Shown here piece after piece: positions 57,901-64,000 of a stretch of 64,000 nt of DNA. Within the stretch, counting starts at the first letter, position 1; each line of letters begins with the position of its first letter. A program made the translations under genes and the position numbers. This DNA comes from Phlebotomus papatasi (taxonomy: Eukaryota; Arthropoda; Insecta; Diptera; Psychodidae), in the NCBI RefSeq assembly GCF_024763615.1, contig NC_077224.1:558001-622000 (forward strand), read 5' to 3'. The notes under the pieces were generated by a model that worked only from the letters and a program-made list of their open reading frames with translations, was not told where the DNA came from and searched no databases.

Positions 57901-60900
57901 TATTCTTTTCATAGCATTGCCTAAAATAACCGAGTGTGGTTCTTTTCAAGTGGGTGGCGAGAAGTGGTTACAAATTTTACAAAACTGGCGAAAAGTGGTA
58001 AAAAGTGGCGACGAAATGGTTATTTTTGCATTATTAATAAAAATCAGTTTTTTAAGTAGTCCAGCGTTATGTTCTAGGATTATTGTTTTCACGTATCTAG
58101 AGCCAATACATCTAAGTAACTTTGTGTCAAATTTGACTTATCTTGTAACAAGGATTCAAAAGTTATGATTAAATGAATTTAATTTTTTCCTAAACATGGC
58201 GATAGCCGGTTATTCCACCCTACATGTTAATTATTGGAAAAAAAAAGACAAAACAATTTGACGTTTAAAGCCAGGCAGTTACTACACTAAGAAAAAACCT
58301 AAAAAGTTAAAACAACTCTATAGCAGAGTTGAATTAACTCTACGAATATCGATGTAATTGTTACTCTTTTTCGTTGTAAATTTTAGTAAATAGAGTTAAA
58401 AGTTGAAACAACTCTTCGTGCGAGTTGAATTAATTCGTCGGATATCGATGTAATTATTACTCTTTTTCGATGTAAAATATCATCTCGACTGAAGTATATG
58501 CGTAAGTGTTTTTGTTTTAAAAATATACTTCAGTCAAGAAGATTTTCGTGTGGCAAAGTTCATATGGAACATCAACTAGAAATATGCCTAACAGTGTTTT
58601 ATGAAGACATGTGCGTGCATCATACGTGATATTTCGCTCTTAACATAGGGAACTTAACGTCAAGAAAATATTAATAAAGAAAATGATAAATTATAAAAAA
58701 ACGAAAAATTGCAAAACCTATTCATTTTGGGATTTGAAAGAGTTATTTTAACTCTTAAAACGAGTTATTTTCAATCATAAAAAGACTTATTTACACTCAT
58801 TTGTCATCTAAATTTTAGGAAAAAAAAATGTTAAATCAACTCTTCCGAATTCTACACCTAAATAGAAGTAAAATCAACTCTAAAATATAGTTAATGGAAA
58901 ATCACAACGAATAAGAGTTAATTCAACCTCGATTCGAGTAAGTTTTACTCAATTATTTTTCTGAGTGTACAATGATAGGTTTATTATTCTTAATCATAAA
59001 CCTATAACTCTTCTGAGCAACACGTATACAATTGCAACTTAATGCGAGCTAAAAAAAACATTGACAAGTTTGATTTTAGAACAGAAAGAAAAGACAAAAT
59101 TCCCCTAATCCGAGTGTGATCTCTATAATGACCTCTACACATTGAGAGCAATTTTTGTCAAAAATTGCTTTTTTGAAGGAAATTCCCTGCAGCGTTGTAG
59201 GGGGAAACGTCAAATTCCTGTCAAAAACGCAATTTTTGACGAAAATTGCTCCCAATGTGTAGACACCTTAAGAGAGGGAAAAAAATCTTTTGAAAGACCT
59301 TTGATTTCCGGACAATCACGAACTGGTTATCAATGGTTTCAACCAGAAAAAAAACCAATATTCAATCAGTAATTGATTGGTTTGGAAATTCAATTGTGTG
59401 AATTCTTGACTTGAGGTGAACCAGTGAAAATAAAAAGGAAAAACTATGTGAAAAACTCAGTTAAATTAGAACCAGTAAGTGGTCAAACTAAACATGATGC
59501 TTTACCTGATGAGCTTTGGATTCGAACGTTTTGTTTTGTTTTTTTTTTTACTTTTTTTCCAATGTGTTTATATATTATTTGAATTTATAAATATTTAATT
59601 GTTTTTCTCTACCAAATGATTTCTGTTTTTACAATGAATTGCCTTTTGTATTTCTTTTTTTTTGTGTGAAAATTATCACCGAAATTAAGCTCAATGACCT
59701 TTTTTATTTTCAGATATTTTATGAAGTGAATTCAACTGAGTATCTTGCTGATATACTCTTTATAATCACAATTCATTTTTTCTTCAGGTGTACTAAGTTG
59801 AAGGTTAAATTTATCTACCTATAAGAAGGTATAAATTCTTGAACGATTTTTCTGAGATAACGTACATTCCAAAATTATATGGATTTACTTATTTATAATA
59901 CGAACAAAAATACGGATATTTTTTTTTACTAAATCAGACTAAAAATGAATTTATTTTACAAAGTCTTAGGGGAAGACTTCAAGCTTCGTACACATTCTGG
60001 CCTCGAACACATCATATTTTTCCCATGTTCCTCTAATGAATTTGACCAATTTTTTTAGGCAATGTGTTAGATTAGCTTTTAAAATGTATTACCATAAGAC
60101 TATATTCACTGAAAGAATAATGGGATTAAATATGAAGTGTTCGAAGTCTGAAAGCCTTTCCCTATTGAAAAACAAACAGCTATAGATGCTATAGACTTCG
60201 TCGGTTGCATCGATCATTGTCGTACTTGCATTTTTTGTAAATAACAATACAAACATCATCTGAATGCAAGAAATTCTGATACAAACAAAATAAATGCAGA
60301 TACGACAATAGTCGATGCAAATCACGATATCTAAAAAAAAATTGACACATAACTTGAAAATACGGGTTCATATCACATGATTTCGAGAACATGGACCCTG
60401 TGCTATTTTCGTGTTTTCCTACAAAAAAAATCTATTATCTTTACAGCAACTTGAGATATTTTTTTAATGGCAATTTTTGAACCAGTTGCTATCGGTTATG
60501 AGAACCGGTGAAAAATAAAACAGGGTAACGCTGGAAATGATTTACCAAAGTGGTCAAATTCTGTATTGGACCATTAAATCGGTTTTATCCAATTAAATTC
60601 AAGTTATAACTAATTTCAAAATATGAATTCTGAAATTTAAGTATCAATCCATCCATTTAATGTATATTTCAAATTTTCAATAAAAGGGCGAATGAATAGA
60701 GTAAAATAATTCAATTCTATAAAGTTTCTATACCTCATATTCATTTAATCCTTTAAGGACGATAGGGACACCGGTGTCCCAAAAACAAAATTTTTCCTAC
60801 GGCCTTCTACAGTTGTGTTTTGCTCTAAGAAGTCAGAAAAAGAGATTTTTTCTGACCCCCGATTTTTGACCTTCTTGTCCTTAAAGGGTTAAATCAATTA

Positions 60901-61207
60901 TATTATATTCCACGAAATACAAATATTAAACATAATATTCTTAATTTTTCCGAAGATATAAATTAATAAATATGATTAGACATGAAGGTGTATGGGTGAT
61001 AATGATATATCAAATTTTAGATACACAACTTGGACGTATAAATTGTCAAAGAAAATTCTTAAAAAAATTACTTTTAAACACTTACTCTTGTCATGGAGTG
61101 TAATTTGCCAGGTAATGACTTTCCAGGATGTCTCTTAGATGGTATTCTTAGAACTTTTCTGTGTGCTCTCTGTGCCATACCACCATTGCCAACAGTCATT
61201 TTAACTC
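27527..61207 (-). CDS. NFAT: NFAT5-type NFAT transcription factor, spliced, 10 visible coding exons
   Basis: Spliced coding sequence: 61199..61086, 56259..56102, 55387..55151, 50286..49694, 48265..48072, 47929..47746, 34684..34020, 31403..31047, 31002..30344, 27761..27527 (3396 nt, 1131 codons plus stop). All phases match. Rel-homology transcription factors of this class bind GGAAA-type sites. NFAT5 in vertebrates is calcineurin-independent and responds to osmotic stress. DNA-recognition loop: RARYQTEGSRG at aa 219-229, as in NFAT5. The RHD runs about aa 195-365 and the IPT domain 368-480. Low-complexity Q/N/S/T/M-rich sequence with a 23-Q run fills the rest, typical of a large activation domain. 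No convincing PxIxIT calcineurin-docking motif was seen before the RHD. The frame is open upstream of the first ATG to the exon edge, so an extended or alternative N-terminus is possible. Confidence 0.93.
27970..28108. repeat. 140-bp palindromic MITE 'TCTACACATTGGGAG' (copy 1)
   Basis: TIRs of about 40 bp start near GGYGTCTACACATTGGGAG and include attttcgtcaaaaattgc. The centre contains ctgcagcgttgtaggg or its complement. Four copies occur in the window. Confidence 0.8.
28966..29320. repeat. Foldback repeat with 'GGCTCGGACTCCAAGCC' arms
   Basis: The arms, about 28966..29064 and 29215..29320, are near-complementary over 90-100 bp around a spacer of about 150 bp. They share the core 'ctttcggctcgg' with 10068..10354. 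Confidence 0.78.
29467..29932. repeat. Foldback repeat with about 205-bp arms
   Basis: Left arm 29467..29672 and right arm 29716..29932 are inverted over about 205 bp with scattered mismatches, with a spacer of about 45 bp. The arm end 'tagtgaacggaaaaatagac' recurs at about 44328-44347. Confidence 0.82.
29943..30205. repeat. 265-bp repeat 'GGGGCATGACGTTTCC' (copy 1, reverse)
   Basis: Contains gtgacattagttttgaaaaa, cacgagatatctccaaaac and, at the other end, cgtcatgcccctg. Four copies occur in the window. Short imperfect ends (GGGGCATGAC / GGGATGACATTA) are inverted. Confidence 0.78.
30344..31002 (-). CDS. NFAT: NFAT exon 9 (polyglutamine-containing activation region)
   Basis: The acceptor is ttccag and the donor GG|GTAAGT, phase 2 out. 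It encodes Q/S/T/M-rich sequence, then a 23-residue glutamine run (aa about 954-976), then an alanine-rich stretch (AAAAHAAAAAIMAG). It is in frame with its neighbours. Confidence 0.88.
30577..30645 (-). repeat. CAG/CAA polyglutamine tract (23 codons)
   Basis: 69 bp of CAG and CAA codons in NFAT exon 9, read on the minus strand. The longest pure CAG run is four, so the interruptions should limit slippage. Confidence 0.95.
31047..31403 (-). CDS. NFAT: NFAT exon 8 (C-terminal region)
   Basis: The acceptor is ttacag and the donor CAA|GTGAGT, phase 0 at both ends. The product is S/T/M/N-rich with repeated short motifs (SQDIILNSQ, SPDIIMNPT), suggesting activation-domain repeats. Confidence 0.83.
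31711..31858. repeat. 150-bp palindromic MITE (copy 3)
   Basis: Same family, in NFAT intron 7, with the gagatctagatctagtc centre. Confidence 0.8.
33267..33789. repeat. piggyBac-like MITE, 523 bp (copy 2)
   Basis: Same orientation, same length and nearly the same sequence as 1130..1652, bounded by TTAA. It lies in NFAT intron 7. Confidence 0.85.
34020..34684 (-). CDS. NFAT: NFAT exon 7 (C-terminal region)
   Basis: 665 nt; acceptor gtatag and donor CAG|GTAGGA. It joins exon 6 across 13 kb with matching phase 1. It is rich in S, N, P, T and M, and includes TALKTEIVDEN, which contains a sumoylation-like LKTE. It is the region where NFAT5 proteins have their auxiliary transactivation segments. 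Confidence 0.85.
35732..35880. repeat. 150-bp palindromic MITE (copy 4)
   Basis: Same family, in NFAT intron 6. The centre is slightly diverged (actagatttagatctc). Confidence 0.8.
36072..36340. repeat. 265-bp repeat (copy 2)
   Basis: Forward copy: caggggcatgacgtttcc to agataatgtcacttccctgg. Confidence 0.78.
39129..39382. repeat. CACTGAG-type MITE (copy 2)
   Basis: About 254 bp. The ends CACTGAGAAAAA and TTTCTCTCAGTGT and the interior match the copies at 3209 and 52092. Confidence 0.78.
39700..39970. repeat. Inverted tandem array 'aaaatcccgaaagcc'
   Basis: About four direct copies of a 15-17-bp unit at 39704..39760 face about five inverted copies at 39884..39966, across a 120-bp spacer. Confidence 0.72.
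40060..40150 (-). repeat. tRNA-like sequence (SINE head or tRNA pseudogene)
   Basis: Read on the minus strand, TCGTTCAGTTGGTAGAACA resembles a pol III A box. About 45 nt further on, AGTTCGATTCTGG resembles a B box. The stem pairing of a functional tRNA is not convincing, so this is probably a tRNA-derived SINE or pseudogene, with a body running toward 40015. Confidence 0.5.
40287..40468. repeat. MITE 'GCCCTAGACACACTTACGAC' (copy 1)
   Basis: TIRs: GCCCTAGACACACTTACGAC and, at the right, the complement of TCCTAAGCATACTTACGAC. The interior has inverted 'aagccgagagacgg' motifs. Confidence 0.72.
40776..40911. repeat. MITE 'GCCCTAGACACACTTACGAC' (copy 2)
   Basis: Shorter copy. The left end is identical to copy 1; the right end reads tcaggtctgtcgaggcccta. 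The interior palindrome agccgagagacg is conserved. Confidence 0.68.
40913..41318. repeat. 0.4-kb MITE, 'GTTACCACACTTGCACATT' TIR
   Basis: Inverted arms of at least 55 bp contain ttgcacattaaaatttt and gattcacattaattgtcgc. The element directly abuts the 40776..40911 MITE. Confidence 0.8.
41905..42115. other. GC-rich island in NFAT intron 6 with ambiguous coding potential
   Basis: About 210 bp with many CpGs (gccgtcgccgtcgccgcc) in AT-rich surroundings. On the minus strand, the NFAT sense strand, a frame with MERYGNTVAATATAMPPP ends at TAG. On the + strand a strong acceptor (gtatttatcag) precedes it. It could be an alternative NFAT exon, a promoter or an RNA exon. Undecided. Confidence 0.35.
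42185..42207. repeat. (TC)n microsatellite
   Basis: TTTCTTTC, then a run of TC units. Confidence 0.8.
44396..44662. repeat. 265-bp repeat (copy 3, reverse)
   Basis: Reverse copy. Flanking sequence at 44255-44395 matches the surroundings of copy 1, suggesting a larger composite element. Confidence 0.75.
44742..44815 (+). other. Exon-like segment, 74 nt, antisense in NFAT intron 6
   Basis: Preceded by ctctctttctttcttag and followed by CAG|GTAATA. The open frame reads VGPRSTFYHSFGRE then LTYSGYEWLTG. I do not recognise the protein and found no partner exons nearby. It may be a fragment of a captured gene or an unrelated nested gene. Confidence 0.35.
44966..45177. repeat. TA-flanked MITE with about 45-bp near-perfect arms
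   Basis: The left arm GAGGAAACTGGGGCACCACC (continuing) and the right arm are inverted copies of about 45 bp, with TA at 44964-44965 and 45178-45179. 212 bp, no coding capacity. Confidence 0.85.
45812..46064 (+). repeat. Tandem duplication, period 147 bp
   Basis: The unit beginning ggctctaaatggatgtaaag starts at 45812 and again at 45959. The second copy is truncated at about 46064. Confidence 0.85.
46319..46464. repeat. 140-bp palindromic MITE (copy 2)
   Basis: Same TIRs and centre as 27970..28108, in opposite orientation. It is flanked by 'ggcct' and 'aggcc'. Confidence 0.8.
47746..47929 (-). CDS. NFAT: NFAT exon 6: IPT domain end
   Basis: The acceptor is tgtgcag and the donor G|GTATAT. 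It encodes THLICTVPPYMTTELPEPVN and HNFMYTPN, the last strands of the IPT domain (vertebrate equivalent: VPPYHDQ, FTYTP). An A/T/Q-rich start of the C-terminal region follows. Confidence 0.92.
48072..48265 (-). CDS. NFAT: NFAT exon 5: IPT/RHD dimerisation domain, first part
   Basis: The acceptor is ttccag and the donor CAG|GTATGC. It encodes PPGVPEICRKSLTSCPASGG then LELFVIGKNFSKDTRVVFQ, the opening of the IPT (Ig-like, plexin, transcription factor) domain of NFAT5. Phase 1 in, phase 0 out. Confidence 0.94.
48358..48935 (+). repeat. Degenerate about-20-bp tandem array, forward arm
   Basis: About 28 copies of a unit like tggtcagtaaaaaattaaaa with variable spacing (18-22 bp). Its inverted counterpart follows at 48982. 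Confidence 0.8.
48982..49437 (-). repeat. Degenerate about-20-bp tandem array, inverted arm
   Basis: About 22 copies of the complementary unit (ttttaattttttactgacca). With the forward arm it makes an imperfect long inverted repeat of about 1.1 kb. Confidence 0.8.
49430..49519. repeat. Half of a CACTGAG-type MITE, abutting the inverted array
   Basis: Only the right 90 bp of the family is present (tttacaccgatttcgg to ttctctcag). The left half is missing and its place is taken by the array. Confidence 0.7.
49694..50286 (-). CDS. NFAT: NFAT exon 4: Rel-homology DNA-binding domain
   Basis: 593 nt; acceptor ttacag, donor A|GTGAGT. Nearly the whole RHD N-terminal domain is in one exon: GQYQLQIVAQPEQQHRARY, then TEGSRGAVKDRSGNGFP (DNA contact loop), VLQVFIGTD, HMFYQACKVSGKNSTPC, DCVGILKERNVDVE and KKKSTRCRMVFR. 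It is close to vertebrate NFAT5 at each of these blocks. Confidence 0.96.
50896..51420. repeat. piggyBac-like MITE, second family (copy 2, 525 bp)
   Basis: TTAA-bounded, same TIR as 20647..21154. It differs by a perfect palindrome (AGACCGCCT/AGGCGGTCT) just inside the left TIR. Confidence 0.83.
51928..51957. repeat. (AAAT)n microsatellite
   Basis: About seven AAAT/AATA units. Confidence 0.85.
52092..52345. repeat. CACTGAG-type MITE (copy 3)
   Basis: About 254 bp with ACACTGAGAAAAA and TTTCTCTCAGTGT ends. It matches copies 1 and 2. Confidence 0.78.
52574..52731. repeat. MITE of the 'gactttcaggtttcgca' family (copy 2)
   Basis: The ends gaggggcaagactttcaggt and cgaagtctgaaagtcgtcg are inverted. 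An outer inverted 'aaccctta' / 'taggggtt' pair also exists. A one-sided third copy lies at about 5663-5760. Confidence 0.55.
52869..53134. repeat. 265-bp repeat (copy 4)
   Basis: Forward copy in NFAT intron 3: caggggcatgagatttcc to agctaatgtcatcccc. Confidence 0.78.
54088..54937. repeat. Foldback element, about 850 bp
   Basis: The ends gtgtctcggctaagaa and the complement of tgtttagccgagac are inverted. Inner segments (ttttgattctccaatagtg, agctgacaaaagagttactc, gaattcaaattcaaattcg) each recur inverted at 54.6-54.85 kb, some twice, giving a nested hairpin. Confidence 0.65.
55151..55387 (-). CDS. NFAT: NFAT exon 3 (bipartite basic region)
   Basis: The acceptor is ctacag and the donor AA|GTAAGC, phase 2 at both ends. 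The product is acidic (DDGNDDDG), then has basic clusters (GRKRE, TKRRKVNKMK, SKRTSRRGK) that could serve as nuclear-localisation signals, then S/T/P-rich sequence before the RHD. Confidence 0.8.
56102..56259 (-). CDS. NFAT: NFAT exon 2 (N-terminal region)
   Basis: The acceptor is ttgcag and the donor AAG|GTGAGA, phase 0 in and phase 2 out. It encodes IGPGKIIKSHPGKRIIQRQ, echoing the HPGK motif of the previous exon, then CDNSNDSGLGFDHH, an SNDSGLG motif found before the RHD of NFAT5-type proteins. Confidence 0.78.
57301..58220. repeat. TA-flanked DNA element, 920 bp
   Basis: Ends GGGTGGAATCACCAGTTCTC and the complement GGGTGGAATAACCGGCTATC, with TA outside both (57299-57300, 58221-58222). 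The interior repeats 'ggcgagaagtggta' in both orientations. No transposase is recognisable. Confidence 0.78.
58284..58968. repeat. Inverted-repeat element, 685 bp, ACACTMAG ends
   Basis: Left end ACACTAAGAAAAA, right end TTTTTCTGAGTGT, with terminal resemblance to the CACTGAG family. The interior has repeated 'gagttaaaacaactct' motifs in both orientations. Confidence 0.55.
59130..59269. repeat. 140-bp palindromic MITE (copy 3)
   Basis: Same family. A frame runs through it on the + strand, but it is repeat-derived and not a gene. Confidence 0.8.
59969..60162. repeat. TA-flanked MITE 'GGGGAAGACTTCAAGCTTCG' (copy 1)
   Basis: About 194 bp. The inverted ends contain gaagactt...cttcg and cgaagtctgaaagcc, with TA on both sides. 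Related to 52574..52731. Confidence 0.65.
60745..60892. repeat. Short piggyBac-like MITE, 148 bp
   Basis: TTAA-bounded. TIRs TTAATCCTTTAAGGAC and GTCCTTAAAGGGTTAA relate it to the 523-bp family, but the interior is different and shorter. Confidence 0.7.
61086..61207 (-). CDS. NFAT: NFAT first visible coding exon (basic N-terminus)
   Basis: The acceptor ttttacag precedes 61207, so there is at least one more exon upstream. The proposed start is ATG at 61199 in good insect context (AAAATG). It encodes MTVGNGGMAQRAHRKVLR then SKRHPGKSLPGKLHS, a basic stretch. The donor A|GTAAGT ends in phase 0. Confidence 0.72.
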
Positions 61208-62798
61208 CTGTAAAATAAAAATATAAAAAAATTATTTGTTAAATATTTGTGTACAACAAATCTTTTTGCCGGAATCTTATTTTCAACAAAAAAAAAAGAA
61301 CGAGAAAGTGAGTGAAAAGTTATACATAATACCAATATTTAATAAATTTAATACCAAATAATCTTTTATGATTTATAGACTCAATTTATAGTATTTTTAT
61401 CAAATTACTTGTTGTTTTTTTTTCTGTCTTCAATTATTCATATACTTGTGTATTATTTACTTAATATATATAATTTCAAATGTTTACATAATCACTCAAA
61501 AAGAAAATAGTAACCACTTCGTGTGACACCAATTTATAACACTTAATTTTCAATCGCCTTCACAGTCAACCAGTATCGATTGGAATTACATGGACAATGA
61601 CACTTTTTCAATTGATTTGAGACTTATTTGTGATTCGTTTTTTGAGTTTTTTGCTCCTTATTTTCTAGAATAAACATTTAATGGATTCAAAAATACACAT
61701 ATACAGATAAAATGGAACAATTATAGCCATGGACGCAAGCAACAACTTATCATATTCCCTTTAGTCATTTTTTCGTTTCATTGATATTTTTTCCCACATT
61801 AAAAAAATTGCATTTTTGTAACGCAGATAATTTTTTTTTAAGAATTTACCTCACTAATGTATTGTCTGCAACCCTAACACTTTCAGAGCGATATTTTCAA
61901 CAATTTTTCTCACTTTTTCCTCAAAAAATTTAATTAATTTATTTTTTATTTTATAAATTTTTTTAAAGATGTGACGATGTGTATTCACTGTTTTCCAACA
62001 ATAAACTGATTCTATATCTCAGAAAGTCAAAGTGTAATCAATTGAAGAGATTGCAATCGTACCAGCACACAAATGGCAATAGCAAGAATTCAGATGGGAA
62101 AACCGGTGAGTATCGTTAATTATACATCAAAACAACTGAACACCATTTAGCACGCTATTACAGGGCGATGCAACAACTTTTGAGTCACTAATTCTCAGAA
62201 AAAAAAACTGCAACAAGTAAGAAAATTCTCAGATTTTTTCTCTGTATATAAACCCCCTGTCTTACAGTTTTTGCCCATCAATTGAATGCAGTAAATGACA
62301 GAATTTGTGATAAGTGTATACAAATACATTATAGTTGATTAATACTCATAAATGGCTGAAAAAGTGTTTAAACTTTGCAGAATGCTCAAATCAATGACTT
62401 AGTTGCTACACGTCAAGAATAGTGTCGAATTATTTGTTAGTCCAGTTCCATAAAGTTGTTTAGCTCATCAAGCGTGTTAACAAGTTCAACCATTTCGCAA
62501 ATACAACTGGTTCACATTTAAAAACAATTTAGACCTATTTATAGATTATCTAAAAGATTTTTCATAATATCTTGCATCGCCATATACGCGGTTCATAATC
62601 TGTTCAAAACAGTTAGGACTTGTCCGGGGATTCGAAGACCTTTCAGAAAATAATAATAATATCAGATAGGAGAACTGTTTGTAATTTAAGACAACTTATA
62701 ATTTTGGACACTTTGAGGGCCAGCTTATACATTACAAATAAAGTTATTAAAATTATGGAATTGTCTTCCAATATTTAGCAAATAATGGCTCCAATTCT

Positions 62799-62943
62799 AA
62801 AGGTGTCTACACATTGAGAACAATTTTTGTCAAAAATTACTTTTTTGAAGGAAATTGGCTGCAGTGCTGTAAGCAGAAACGTCAAAATTCTGTCAAAAAT
62901 GCAATTTTTGATGATAATTGCTCCCAATGTGTAGAGGCCTTTA
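62799..62943. repeat. 140-bp palindromic MITE (copy 4)
   Basis: Same family, more diverged (ggctgcagtgctgtaagc in the centre). It abuts the 62936..63655 inverted-repeat element. Confidence 0.78.
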
Positions 62944-63655
62944 GACTAAGATCAAGATCAAAATTTCAAGCTGTCAAATATTTTCAAAATCAAGATTTCG
63001 TATTCTGACGCGAAATATTTATGGAACTTAAAATGTCTTAGCTAAGAACCAAGATTTCAAGATTTTCCACACTTAACTAAACGTCACTTCTGTCAAATAC
63101 CTTCATTTCCTCTATTGAATTTGTTGAAATTTCGTCATATAAATTAAGAAAATTAATTATAGGACGTTATTAAACAATAAATGAGAGGCCATAAACGAGA
63201 GAACAGGAAGTGCAAACGAAATTTGTGACCTGTGATAAACCAAGAAATGCTTATGCAAGATCTGATTATTTTTCAGGTATCCTCAGGGTGGTGTACTTCG
63301 ATATGTACATCTAGAAATACATATCACTTCAATTAAATTACAAGATCAAATACAGTATTTTTCAAAGTAATCCCCTTTTTGTACCATCTCTTATAGAAAT
63401 ATTTCTCATCAATAGTCATTTCCATATGAAATTCTTCAAATTGTTACTATCTTAAAAATTCCAAGCTCCTCCGAGGGGTTCTTGGAATTATTTCAAGAAA
63501 ACAAGAAATTGCACGTCTTGAAATATTGGTTTGTGTCTTGGATTTCAAGATTCCAAGACATTTGACAGATTTGACATCTTGATCTTGATTTTTTGATTTC
63601 AGAATAGCAAAATCTTGAAATTTTCTTGATCTTGGTCTCAGAATTGAGGCCAATG
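62936..63655. repeat. Candidate 0.7-kb inverted-repeat element
   Basis: The left end (AGGCCTTTAGACTAAGATC, then aagatcaaaatttcaag) and right end (cttgaaattttcttgatc, then ttggtctcagaattgaggcc) are inverted. 'Caagatttcaagat' motifs recur inside. Boundaries are uncertain. Confidence 0.4.
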
Positions 63656-64000
63656 TATTCTATCTAAATATTTATTCCTTTTAGAAGATTTTAAAATTCA
63701 ATTCGTATACAATTTTGAATACGATTTTATTGATTTTGATTTGTGCTATATTCGCGCTGTCCTAAATTACAAGCACTTCCCCTATGTCGAAATTCGAAAT
63801 AATGTGTTTCCGGAAGGTGGAAGGTACCAATATCAGGTTTTCCAAAAATCTTCAGATTATACTCATTGATCTCTTTATAAAGTTCGAGCAATAACATTTT
63901 CAGTGGACTTAAGACACTTCAATTTAAGTTGAGACAGACACAATAAATTGAGATTGTCGTCATACTTCCAGAACATACTTTTTCTTTTTGCAAACTTTTT

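Larger units (their letters stand above)
56260..61085 (-). other. NFAT intron 1
   Basis: Holds a 920-bp TA-flanked element (57301..58220), a 685-bp inverted-repeat element (58284..58968), a 140-bp MITE (59130..59269), a TA-flanked MITE (59969..60162) and a short TTAA MITE (60745..60892). No exon found. Confidence 0.65.
61208..64000 (-). other. Upstream of visible NFAT coding exons
   Basis: Because 61207 is preceded by an acceptor, this is probably intron. It holds a 140-bp MITE (62799..62943) next to a candidate 0.7-kb inverted-repeat element (to about 63655). No upstream NFAT exon could be assigned. Confidence 0.5.

Noticed and set aside
62242..62275. TATATAAA box on the + strand near 62248, and a GTGAGT donor near 62106
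   Set aside because: In AT-rich DNA a lone TATA is uninformative, and it lies downstream of the donor, so the two do not form one gene start.

Overview
This is eukaryotic DNA from an insect, very probably a dipteran. It is AT-rich, has spliced genes with large repeat-filled introns, and carries many short inverted-repeat (MITE-like) elements plus a BEL/Pao LTR retrotransposon. The presence of a PRDM10 gene, which I believe drosophilids lack, and the element mix suggest a nematoceran such as a sand fly. That placement is inference.

Two large genes lie head to tail on the minus strand. The right two thirds (about 61.2 to 27.5 kb) hold an NFAT5-type NFAT transcription factor. Its ten visible coding exons join in frame to 1131 codons: a short basic N-terminus, a Rel-homology DNA-binding domain, an IPT domain, and a long Q/N/S/T-rich C-terminal half with a 23-residue glutamine run. 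The left third (19.28 to 0.24 kb) holds a PRDM10 orthologue. Seven coding exons join in frame to 1222 codons: a low-complexity N-terminus, a PR/SET domain and eleven C2H2 zinc fingers. The 3' UTR of PRDM10 probably runs out of the window. The 5' non-coding exon(s) of NFAT are not identified.

Other coding content: a single-exon gene (8369..9259, + strand) nested antisense in PRDM10 intron 4; an apparently intact BEL/Pao element (11452..18011, TSD CAGAG) in PRDM10 intron 2, with one 1792-codon gag-pol frame; and an isolated exon-like segment (44742..44815, +) in an NFAT intron.

The rest is intron and intergenic DNA rich in repeats. These include piggyBac-like TTAA MITEs (five copies), several 140-270 bp inverted-repeat families present two to four times each, TA-flanked mariner-like MITEs, long foldback hairpins, an inverted pair of degenerate 20-bp arrays (48.36-49.44 kb), a degenerate 'gtttctgcg' array (23.7-25.7 kb), and a tRNA-like or SINE fragment. 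Exon boundaries come from splice consensus plus phase agreement. Repeat boundaries are by eye, good to a few bases for the TA- or TTAA-bounded elements and looser for the others.
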